Program-made: the position numbers and the translations under genes
Notes under the pieces: model-generated
The model's input: only the letters and a program-made list of their open reading frames with translations
What the model was told of the DNA's origin: nothing
Database searches by the model: none
In this document: piece after piece, positions 24,701 through 36,700 of the stretch
How the letters are laid out: each line of letters begins with the position of its first letter
How positions within the stretch are numbered: the first letter of the stretch is position 1
From: Chelonoidis abingdonii
Taxonomy: Eukaryota > Chordata > Testudines > Testudinidae
Assembly (NCBI RefSeq): GCF_003597395.2
Contig: NC_133771.1
Span: 140,745,546 to 140,809,545, forward strand
DNA: 64,000 nucleotides
Reading direction: 5' to 3'

Positions 24701-27700
24701 AAACAACTTTTGAAGTGATGATCAAGATAGCCCAGTACAGACAGTTTGATAAGAAGTGTGAGAATACTTACAAGGGGAGATAGATTCAATGTTAGTAATG
24801 GCTCAGCCATTCCCAGTCCCTATTTAAACCTAAGATGATTGTATCTAGTTTGCATATCAATTCCAGCTCAGCAGTTTCTCCTTGGAGTCTGTTTTTGAAG
24901 CTTTTCCGTTGCAGAATTGCCACCTGCAGGTGTGTCATTGAATGACCAGAAAGGTTAAAGTGTTCTCCTACTGGTTTCTGAGTGTTATGATTCCTGATGT
25001 CAGACTTGTGTCCATTAATTTGTTTGTGTACAGACTGTCCGGTTTGCTCAAATAAATTTTTTAGTCTCTACGGTGCCACAAGTACTCCTGTTCTTTTTGC
25101 GGATACAGACTAACAGGGCTGCTACTCTGAAACCTGACTTTTAGTAGCTACTATTTAACATCCTCCTGAGATACTAGTAGAATGGAAAGTGTTAGCATAT
25201 GAAATGACTACATCATAAAAACAGCCCTACTGGATCAGATCAAAGGTCCATGTAGCCCAGTATCCTGTCTTCCAACAGTGGCCAGTGCCAGGTGCCCCAG
25301 AGGGAATGAACAGAACAGGTAATCATCAAGTGATCTATCCCCTGTCGCTCATTCCCAGCTTCTGGCAAACAGAGGCTAGGGACACCATTCCTGCCCATCC
25401 TGGCTAATAGCCATTGATGGACCTATCCTCCATGAATGTATCTAGTTCATTTTTGAACCCTGTTATGGTCTTGGTCTTCACAACATCCTCTGGCAAAGAG
25501 TTCCACAGGTTGACTGTGCGTTGCATGAAGAAATACTTCCTTTTATTTGTTTTAAACCTGCTGCCTATTAATTTCATTTGGTGACTGCTAGTTCTTGTGT
25601 TATGAGAAGTAGTAGACAACACTTCCTCATTTACTTTCTCTACACCAGTCATGATTTTATAGACCTCAATCATATCTCCCCTTAGCCATCTCTTTTCCAA
25701 GCTGAAAAATCCCAGTCTTATTAATCTCTCTTCATATGGAAGCTGTTCCATACCCCTAATCATTTTTGTTACATCATTTGTTTTTTTCCCAAATACAGAA
25801 CAAAAATGTTTATTTAACCCTTCCGCCATTTTTGCATTATTATTGATAATTCTAGCATTTCCATTTAGTAGTGGACTAATACGATCATCATAATTCTTTT
25901 TGTTCTTAATGTACTTAAAAAAACCTTTTTTTTTTTTTTTTTTAAATTCTCCTTAACTCTGCAGGCCATATATTTTTCCGTGTTTCTTTGCTTCCCTTAT
26001 CAATTTCTAGGTTGTTTTATATCCATTACTATCAACTTTCCCTTTCTTAATGTACTTAAAAAAACCTTTTTTTTTTTTTTTTTTTAAATTCTCCTTAACT
26101 CTGCAGGCCATATATTTTTCCGTGTTTCTTTGCTTCCCTTATCAATTTCTAGGTTGTTTTATATCCATTACTATCAACTTTCCCTTTCTTACATTTCTTA
26201 TTTTATTGTATTTTTTATAGTTGCCTTCACTCCCCCTTTAAACCACAGTGTTTTTTTAGCCAGTTTGGCCATCTGTCTTGTTATGTTATTTAAAAAATCT
26301 TGCTCTCCAAATCATTAGATAAAACTAGAAATTTTGCTATATTGGTTTTGTTTTCTTTGTTCTTTTTTACCTAAACATCCCCAAATGTTATTTTGAATAC
26401 ATTATATTTTCCCCTCCTTCTCACAGGTTATTCCATACACTGGGACAATCCTTAGTGGTCTTCTTCCTGGAGAACTAGTTGTAATACAGGGAAGTGTTCC
26501 CGATGATTCCGACAGGTAATGTCTAAAGCCATCTGACTTTCAAGAGGTTATATTGTGAATGAGCCTTTGAGGAGGCAAGCTGATCAAAACCCAACTAAAC
26601 GGCTTTTCATAGCTTGCGGGATACACATCCATTGGAAATGTTTTAATTTTTCTGTCATAAACTTGGGACATTATAAACATGATCCTGCTTTTGTCAGTGG
26701 AGAGGCTCATTACTGTAATGGACATTGGATCAGATCCCAAGTTGTGTGAAAATGACTGAAATCTTTGAAAACAAACTCTCAGCCTCAGTAACAAATATTT
26801 TTCAGTTTTGAAAAAGTAATTAATATGATATTTCAAAGTGACAATACTTAAATCTTTAATTTATATTTAAAAACTGAGAACTGCCACCATAGACTAGGGT
26901 GACCAGACAGCACGCATGAAAAATTGGGATGGGGGTGGGGGTTAATAGGAGCCTATATAAGAAAAAGACCCCAAAATCGAGACATCTGGTCACCCTACCA
27001 TAGACACTTATAGAATATGTTGATTTATAAAATGCTCTGAATATGTACGGTAGTGTCACATAATGCTGAATTTGTGTGTGTTAATAGGAAGCTAAGGAGT
27101 AAATAAAGGTTTCAAGGTGAAATTTAGAGAGAGTAACTCACCCCTCACCTTGCTCCCTGCACTCTGCCCACCTTTTTTGTCTTGCCAGTTGGCTCTCTTT
27201 GTTTCCTCTTCCTTTTGATCATATTCAGCTTCTTATGATCCAGAAACTGTTTTTCTCTAAGGGCAGTATCTGAAATAATAAAAGTGTTGTCACTTGAAAA
27301 AATCAGACTTCAAATAGGGGGAGGATGCATGATCTAGTGGCTAAGGTCTAGGATAGGGAATTGAGATCTAGGTTCTATTACCTGTTCTTCCACAAGTTTC
27401 CGATGTGAATTTGGTCATTTAACTTATTTTCCCATCTTTAAAATGGAAATGGGGATTATTTAGGGGGGTAATGAGGATTAATTTATTAAAGTTATGAAGT
27501 GCTCAGATGTTATGGTGATTAGCACCTGAGAAATGCTTATAAGTTATTCTAGTTCTCAGTAATAGATTAAGGGGAAGATTTTTGAAAACACATGAGTAAG
27601 GCACCCATCTCCTGTTGATTTTCAGTGGGAGCTAGGAGCATAACCGCCCATTGTGCCTTTAAAAATCTTCCCATTTTTGGTTAGTCATAAATTAGTATTA

Positions 27701-30700
27701 TATATGTATCACTTCTGTTTTTTACATCTAATTGTTTTGTAATCACCATAACTGGGTTTAATGCAAAGTTTTTGTATTAACAACCAAAATGTAATTAGAT
27801 ATTTGAAACTGTTGAGAGAATACTTGTGGATGAGCTGAAATGAATGTGTGTTTTAATTTGTGGTCAGGTTCCAGGTAGACTTCCAGTGTGGCAATAGCAC
27901 AAAACCTCGTGCTGATGTGGCCTTTCACTTCAATCCCCGCTTCAAAAGATCGGGCTCCATAATCTGTAACACTCTGGAAAAAGAAAGATGGGGCTGGGAG
28001 GAGATCACTTATCATATGCCTTTTCAAAAAGGGAAGCCATTTAAGATTGTCTTTATGGTTTTGAAGGATAAATTCCAGGTGAGTCCCTAAGGAAGGTGAA
28101 TATTTAGCCACTTGTCATGCCATAAATGCAAACTAATTTGGAAGCTTCAGTGTCAGTATTGTTTACTGCTATGTAAACTTTGATTACAAACGGAAACTAT
28201 AGGCTTTCCCTGAAAGAGGGGCATTCTTGAGTAATGCAGGCCTTTACTTTTATATACTTGTACCTGGAAAGTTGTGTGTTGAGGGAGCAAATATCTTCCT
28301 GATTATACTAGCTGTTACACAACCCCACCCTTTCCCATGTGTAAAATGGCTTCTCCTGAACACAGCAGCCTTCCTGCACACAGAAGAGTGCTGGACACTG
28401 CTCTCTGGGTCAGAGGAAGCACTAAAGAGAAACAAATATTTGTCCAGCTCTGTCTGATTGAGATAAGACGAGTGTAGCTCTAAGTTTATAGTCCATATGT
28501 CATCAAATGGCGATGTGCTGAGAGAATCAAAATATGATGAGAGATGCAATATCAAAACCTAAGTACAAATGTTTCTTTATAGAATGCCATTAAATATTCC
28601 ATACTATTGTAAAGAAACACAACTAGGCAAGTATTTCTGTTTCTCTACCAAACCCCGTGAACCATGGTGTACTTTAACCTTGTTCTGGAGGAGGAAGAAA
28701 ACAATATCTCTGTCTCTAGCTGTTTAATTCCTGGTTAGTCCATCTAGTCTTCTCTTGGATTATATCTCCAGGGCTTTTCAGAGTGGCTGGAGTACAGCTC
28801 TCTCCACAGTACTCAAGGACTGTGTTGTAGTTCTTTAGTTAAGGAAACAGATGACCATATTCATTTCAAGTAACACTAGTGAAGTTGTGTGGTAGGATCA
28901 TTTTGGTGTGGCGCTAATAGAAAAAGGGAAGTGTTTGTGTGTGGGTGGGGAGAAGGGACTATTTAAACATAACATATTAAGAAAAAGAAATGAACTCAGT
29001 GATTACAAGGTAAGCCAACAAAATCAACCCCCAAAACAGTCAATAGACTTCATGCAACTTAACCATGATTATCATATTACCCACAATGTTCACTATTTCA
29101 ATTGCAAAATGTGAAGGAAAAGAAAATGAATTTAAACCTAAATTCTTTGTCAAAGGCATGTTCCAAAGCAAGAAGCTAAAACAAAACATGACTGAGTAAA
29201 ATTGAGAGGAAACAAAGGTTTAGTAGTGATCTTATGCTGAGTATATAAATACTATTTAAGATATCAGTACATTTCTGCCTTTTTCTGCCTCTCTAGGTGT
29301 CTGTAAATGAAAAACATTTGCTGCTGTACAACCACAGAATTAACCTGGAAAGAATAGATACACTCGGGATATATGGGAAAGTACAGATTCAGACTATACA
29401 GTTTATTTCTAATAATGTAAGTGGCTGAATTGGATAGCTAATTTTAGGTTGCTTTTCCTTATGTCTTTCTACTTCACGTTATGCTGTACTGAAGTAAGAT
29501 ATCAACAGTGAAAATGAAGTAACACAGAAGTAAAAATCTATATGAACTTCAATATAGAAGTGCAGTAATGTTTCCTGACATATCCAGTATAATGATTTCT
29601 TCCCCTATTCATCCCCCCAAAATGTTATCTGAATGTCTTGTTCCTTAAATGTCTTATAACCAGGGTTACACTGTACAGCTCTGAGTCTTAACTAGAGCTA
29701 CAGCTAGTCATTCCTCTGCGCAGTGTCAGAATGTCTTTTTTTTTTTTTTTTTTTTTCTATTTTGGATTTGAACCTTCTGTGTTGGGGAGGGAAGCCCAGC
29801 CTACACACTTACATCACAGTTAATATGAAAAACAGATTGTATTAGGGTGATCAGATGTCCCAGTTTTATAGGAACAGTCCTGATACTTGGGACTTTACCT
29901 TATATAGTTCCCTCTTACCTCCCACCCCCCTGTCCTGATTTTTCACTCTTGCTGTCTGGTCATTCTAGATTGTACGCAGCAATAGGCATGTGTAATTTAC
30001 CCTCCTTAGAGATGAAGACCAGAACTTTCAGCTGCTTGTACTTCAAAATGATCCCTGGAGCATCTTTCCCAAAATAATCTACTTCCAAACACTTGCACTA
30101 AGACAGAGCTAGAACTCTTTACAGAGTGTTTACTTGCATATGTGACCTTACTTTATCGACCAAAATAACTCTAACTTGGCTGATTAGATGGTGAATATAC
30201 CTTTTTGAGTTTTGAGTCACCCTTTGGCTAAGCGGCAATGCTTTGAGATAATATGGAGAAGCACAGTGCTTTCTCCTAATTGATTCAGACAAACTGCCAA
30301 ATCTGTTGAAGGTGAACCAATGGGAGGGAACGGCTCAGTCTGTCTCCTGCACAACCCAGTATAGAAGACAAGATCTGTTTATTACACAGGGGAGACATGC
30401 AAAGCCCCACAGACTCTCCAGATATGAAGGGGCAGGTGAGGGTCTCCCCATCCCTCCCTGGAGGTGAAGCTCAGCCCCACCTTGCTACCTGTCCCCTTAC
30501 CACACACCCTGGCGCACCAGTGGCTGGTGGTGCTACAGCCGCGCTGCCCAGAGCGCCAGGAAGGGCAGCCGCACCACCTGGCTGGAGCCTGCTACGCCAC
30601 CGCGCAGCACCAGGACAGGCAGGGCTCTGCAGCTGCGCTGCCCCAGGAACGCGCTGCCCCAGGAACTCGCAGCCCCGCTGCCTAGAGCATTGCGCTGGCG

Positions 30701-33700
30701 GCGGAGCGAGCTGAGGCTGCGGGGTAGGGGGAACTGCAGAGGAGGGGCTGGGGGCCAGCCTCCTGGGCCAGGAGCTCAGGGGCCAGGTAGGAAGGTCCCA
30801 CGGGCCATAGTTTGCCCACTTCTGCACTAGACAGTCTTTTGAATAACTTTTAACCACAGTCACGGGATTTCCATAGTAGTCTAAAGCCACACATTTTTGC
30901 GTACAGTTCTAACAAACTTAGTTTAGAATCAGAATTCTAGTATATGTGAGCAGTGATCTCTAAATATCTTTTCTCTGCAGTCTTTGCAAGGCTCTCAGCC
31001 ATCATCTTTAGGAATAACAAAGATGAAGTCAGAAAATGTACATATGCATATACTGTGGTTATGTGATCTTCCCATTCTTTGATGGTCTAGTTAACTTAAT
31101 TTTTTTTTTTTGGTAGGGAGAAATCCCTGATGGTTCACAACTTGTAAGTATTGCTTTATATATGTAAATTGCAAATATTAAAACATCTGAATTGGTTTAG
31201 CTTCAACTTCCAGCCATTTGAATCATATTACATCTTTCTCTGCTAGATTGAAGGCCCATCATTATATATTGTTCCCCATGTAGGTGCTTATAGGCTGTAA
31301 TCAAGTCCTGACCTGAAACTATTTGCAAATTTGACACAAATAGTTTTGGCTGTTCATAAAATGGTCAGAGGAGTAGGTGTCTCCCATTCCCCCCCTTTTT
31401 AACATTTAGCCCAGCTCACCTGGGATGGGGTAGACCCAAGTTTAAACCTCTGCTGTGGAACAGATCCAGAATGGACTTTTTCAAATTACTGAAAATTCTG
31501 AAAAATTTGGTTTGACCCAAACTGATTGTTTTTTTAATTGAACTGCCACTGAACCAAAAAATTCAGTTTTGGCAGCATAAGTGGCAGTGTGCACAGCACT
31601 ATGTTGGCAGGAGAGCTTCCCCACTGACATAGCTACTTCCACTTGCTGAGGTGATTTTAATATGTCAATGGGAGAGCTCTCTCTGTCAGCATAGAGTGGC
31701 TACACAAGCGATCTTACTGTGGCACAGCTGTATGGGTATAGATGTGCCGCTGGAAGCTCGCTAGTGTGGGCATGGCCTGAATTAATGGGTGAAATTTTAA
31801 TCCTGTGCACAAAAACTTATCTAAAAGGCAGATAAGCTTGCTCAAGTGCAGATTCCCACCACAGCTCCAACCCTTAAAAGCAAGGAAATATGAATTTAAA
31901 GGGAATACCTTGCTACGCACTCCTGAAATCAATCATTGTCAATGGGCTGGTGCCCATCCCAGAAAAGTACCTTCTACTGAAAACTGTACACACTACACTT
32001 CGTACATTCATCTTAGTTGCACAAATCCTTAATTCTGATATCAGCAACAATGGCCTGTGCCTGGAACATGTCCAGGGCCCAGACTGTTAGAGGAATAATA
32101 GTATATTAAGGAGTTTCTGTACATCATGAGGGCTGTAGGCCTAAGGGCTCTGCATGGAGAGGAGTTGCAAGATTCTCACCTAATCACGTGCTTCCAGAAG
32201 CTGGGGTTTTAATAGTCATGTAAAATATCATGAGACTTGTGATAAAATCATGAGAGTTGGCAACACTACTGGCACTAAAGTCCCTTTCAGTTGAGCCAGA
32301 GAAGCCTTTGAAGCACTGATTGCAGCTTAGACAAGTTTTTAGCCTGTGAATTTAATACCACTCCTTTGACACGCACACCCTGTATCTGCAGGCTCATCAT
32401 CTCAGGCAGATGATGATGCCCATGTGAAGCCTTAGGGACTGTCCACACCAGGGCAGGGGGCTGATTGGAGAATCAGAGGCCTATTGGTACATTTTTCACA
32501 ACTCCAGGGCTGTAATGTTAACAATAGGCTTGTTCCAGCTCAGTAAATAGCATAAGTCAGTTCCAGGAAGGGAAACACCCAGTTGCTGTTGCAGGCAGGA
32601 CATATTTCTGAGCTCAGGAAAATGAAACTTACTCTGTTGCACTGTCTAGTGGTAGCCATGACTGCAGAAAACCCCAGGGAAAGTCTCCTGGATGAAGCTG
32701 CATGTACCATCTGTCTGGAGTATTTTAAAGACACCATTTGTTATCCAAAAGATTTTAAAAATTAAGTATAAATACTGAATAAAAGATCATGGAATGAACA
32801 TGCCTATTTGCCTTCCCCCCATAACTAGATCATCCCAGTGGTGGGTGAAGATAATTTATTAAAAGACATGAAAAATTTGAAGACGACGCAAGTAAACATG
32901 TTCAGATTACTTAAAAAATACAAAAGCAGAGACTGTCAGCAGGGTGGTGTCTGATGGGGGTCATCAGAATATATGTTTAAAGCCATAGGCTAGAACTCTG
33001 AGCATGTTTGCCTTTTCAGGTGGTTCCTTACATTGCCAGGCTTAATTCTGCACTTCGTCCTGGACGGACAGTTGCCATCAAAGGAGAAGTGAATAAAAAC
33101 TCAAACAGGTCAGTAAATTGCAATGCTCTTACATCCTAGTAGCAGATCAAATTGTAACATGTAATATTGTCATTCATTACTACTGTTTTTAATAGCTGAG
33201 TTACTTTCTCATAAAGGCTGATTCTTCCCTACTTGCTGCACCTGCCCAGAGGACAGAGATCCTCAACCCAGCTCAGGCTGTCCATCTGAAGAGATCTGGA
33301 TGTAGCTGTCTCAGGAGTCTATCAGCACTGCTCCTGAGTCAGCTTAAAGTTCTACTCTGACAAGTGACTGTTTAAAAAAATTTTTTTTTTTTTACTTAGG
33401 AGATCTGCACCCTGTGGCTGTTCAGGGCCATAGCTGTTAAGTTTAAAACATATGTTCAGCTCTACAAAACCATCACAGTTTTGTAACATGTTGACAAAAC
33501 TTATCAACCAACCAAATACAAATGATGGAAAGTACAGTCTTCATGCAGCCCTGTTTGACACATGTTCATGATGCTTCAGTTGTGAAAACCTCACCTTCCA
33601 TGGCAGATTACTTCAGACAGATCCAGGAGCTGATGAAATGCATCACTGATTCAGTGCATCCAATCACCTTAGAAGAGGTCCAGGATTCCCATAATAAATT

Positions 33701-36700
33701 CCTGGACATTTTCCATACTTAATCCACATGTGTAGCCCTTCTGATCAATGAAGCTTTATTGTATCCTTCTGAGACCATCTGGCAGACTCCAGTGACAGCA
33801 TCACTTGTAAAGCATGCTTATTTAAAAAAAAAAACACCACAAAAAACCCTACATCCCAGCCAGAGATTGAGTTTCTATTCTCTCATCGTTCACAGACTTG
33901 GATAGTGGAAGCGGCTAATAAGTGTGATAGCCAACACTAAGCTAAATCTGTTTACAATAAGGACCAGAAGAAGCTCGACCTTTTCGGTTGTAAGGATTAC
34001 TCCTCAGCAAATGATCAGGCACTTATGTCAAGCTATGATTATTTGAACTACAATAAATTTAACACCTTTACTGAATATCTATGAGAGGCGCATTGTGAGC
34101 AATTCAAGACCATCAGCCAGGAGGATCAGCTCTTAGTGAGAACATCATTGCAAGCCTCCGTAGATGGACCATGCAGCAGTATCAGTTGCATTTCCACTGT
34201 GATCATGATGCAACAAGCAACATAGCTCCAGTTGTTAGGCTTCCCTATGGAGGTACTGTAGATAATACTCTTGAGGACCTTCCTTTGGATCAGTGTTTCT
34301 CAAACTGGGGTCGCTGCTTGTGTAGGGAAAGCCCCTGGTGAGCTGAGCCGGTTTGTTTACCTGCCTCGTCCGCAGGTCCAGCCAATCGCGGCTCCCACTG
34401 GCCAATGCTTTGGATGGTCACATTGTTTTTTGGAGTCTACCAACTACTTCCTTCACACCTTGAAAGACTTCAAGTGTACTCTTAGAACCACTGGGATCTA
34501 TACGCCTGCAAACAAAAAGTTTAGCTAGTCTCAGACATCAGAGATCTCACCCAGCTCATTTTTCTAGCTTCTGTAGTTCACCTAAACTCTCGGCCAAGAG
34601 CCCTGGATACTCAAAAAAGACAACTGCTGCTGCCATAGCTACTTCATCCCAGCTACCCTGTCATCCAAGCATCAGTTTTGATGGCTTGGTCAAGAGTCTG
34701 AACCACTCACTCCACATAGATTTACTGCAGCATTATTCTATCCTTCTTACCCCTTTTGGATACCACCTCTCCCAATTTCAATCTGCATGGGAGAACATAA
34801 CATCTGACGTATGGGTTCTGGAGATCTTAACGTTGAGGTTATTCCATCAATGTCATGTCCATCCCTCCTTCCCGCCCTCCTTCGCGATCCCTCTTCAGGG
34901 ACTCATCTCATGATCAGTTCCTGAGTCAGGAAGTTGCTGCTTTCCTATGCATAGGAGCCACAGAACCAGTTCCACTTCAGCACAGGGGGAAAAGGGTTTT
35001 ATTCCAAGTACTTTATTGTCCCCAGAAAGAATGGGGGATGAAGGCCAGTATTAGCAGAAACAACAGAAATTCAAGATGGTGATCATTGCAGGTATAACTC
35101 CCTCTCTAGATTCCAGGGATGGGTTTGCATATCTCAGCCTTCAGGACACTTTTCCACATTGTAATTCACCCCTCTCGCAATAGGTTCCTTTGATTTACAG
35201 CATGCTCCCTTCTAGCCTCTCCTGTGCACCTAGGCTATTCTCAAAGGCCCCGGCAGTTGTGGCTGTTCATCTGTCTCTTAGGCATAACTGTCTTCTCTTA
35301 TCTCGATGATAGGAATCAGCCCGAGTAGCCAATCAGAAGGTTCTATTGGCCATACAAATGACAAAGTCCTTGCTTCACATTTATGGCCTACAGATCAGTC
35401 TCAAAAAGATCATTGTGATCCAGGTTCAACAGATTTCATAGGAGCATCTCTAAAGGTTGTTACAGCTGTGGACAGGTTTGTGAATCTATAGAATTTTATT
35501 GCTAAAATTTCGTTAAGGAACTGTCGTTTTCAGCTGTCGGGACATATGGCAGCATGTGTCTTCATGACCCAGCATGCCAAATTACCTCTCCAGTGTTTCC
35601 AGGGATGGCTCAGGACAGTCTACAGACCAATAAGCAATCTCAACAGAGAGGTCTCCATTCCTTGTTGGGTTCTGGACTTGCTCAGTTGATGGAATAACAC
35701 CTTCAAAGTCTGTGCAGAATTGTCTTCTTTCAAACTCCTCCAACTGCCATCATCATTTCACACATATCCCTTTTGGGATGGGGAGAGCATGTTGGCACTC
35801 ACATCATCCAGGGCAAATGGTCTTCACAAGAGAGTGTTCTGCCTATCAACATTCTGGAGTTGAGGGAAGTCAGCTTGCTTCCACTTCTGCCACTAATCCA
35901 AGCCAAATCCATCAAGATCATGGCAATGTGGCCTGCATGTTCTACATCAATCATCAGGGTGGAACACACTGCTCCTCACTTTGTGCTGAAGTAATAAAAC
36001 TTTGCAATTGGCGTGTGGCACCCAGATATTCTTCTCAGTTTCTTACCTTCTGGGTATATAAAACACCATGACTGACAATCTCAGCAGGCACCTCTCCCAG
36101 AATTATGAGTGGGAATTGGATTCATGAGTCCTCAACAGCATATTTCTAACCTGGGGATTTCCAGAAGTGGAACTTATTGCCAATTCAACCAAAGCAAAGT
36201 GAAAGAAGTTTTGCTCAAGAGTGGGTCTTAATCCTCGTTCTCCAGATGCCTGCCTTATTTTGTGGACAAAAGGCTTTCTTTATGCTTATCCACCAGTGTT
36301 GTTGTTCTTGAAAGTTCTCAACAAGATCAAGCAGGACAAGCACAAGGTCATTTTGACTGGACCAACTTGGCCAAGACAAGTTTGTTATCCTTGTCTCATT
36401 TGATTTACTTCTCGCCCACTGTGGCAACTTCCAATCAGTTCCCATCTGTTATTGCAGGATGCTGGTCAGACACTTCATCCCAAGCTGGAAGTTCTTCGGC
36501 TCTAGGCATGGCTCCTTGAAGGTTCTTGGGGTTAGACACTTCCTGTACAACATGTGCTGTTAAACAGTAGAAAGGAGTCCATGCGACATACTTAACTTCA
36601 GAAGGGAAGGAGATATTACCTTTGGTGTACCTGCTCTTCTTTCCACTGTCCTAGACTACCTGTTGGAATTTTTAAAAAATCAGCTCTTACTAGGAGTTCT

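Larger units (their letters stand above)
23760..26420 (-). mobile_element. Old CR1-type LINE carrying two later insertions
   Basis: On the minus strand a decayed non-LTR reverse transcriptase is read. A linker ([38 protein letters not shown]) lies at about 25929-25780. RT motifs follow, a [18 protein letters not shown] stretch near 24330-24290 and [16 protein letters not shown] then IDDT near 23928-23850. Stops and frameshifts make it inactive. It is broken by a younger CR1 3' end (25217-25769) and a Penelope-like element (24501-25133). Confidence 0.75.

Noticed and set aside
25404..25829. 141-codon minus-strand open frame
   Set aside because: It crosses the boundary of a CR1 insertion into an older LINE, so it is a transposon chimera and not a host gene.
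30397..30890. GC-rich frames resembling a coding CpG island
   Set aside because: The segment ends in a hAT-like terminus inside AT-rich intron DNA. Ala/Pro-rich products on both strands reflect composition.
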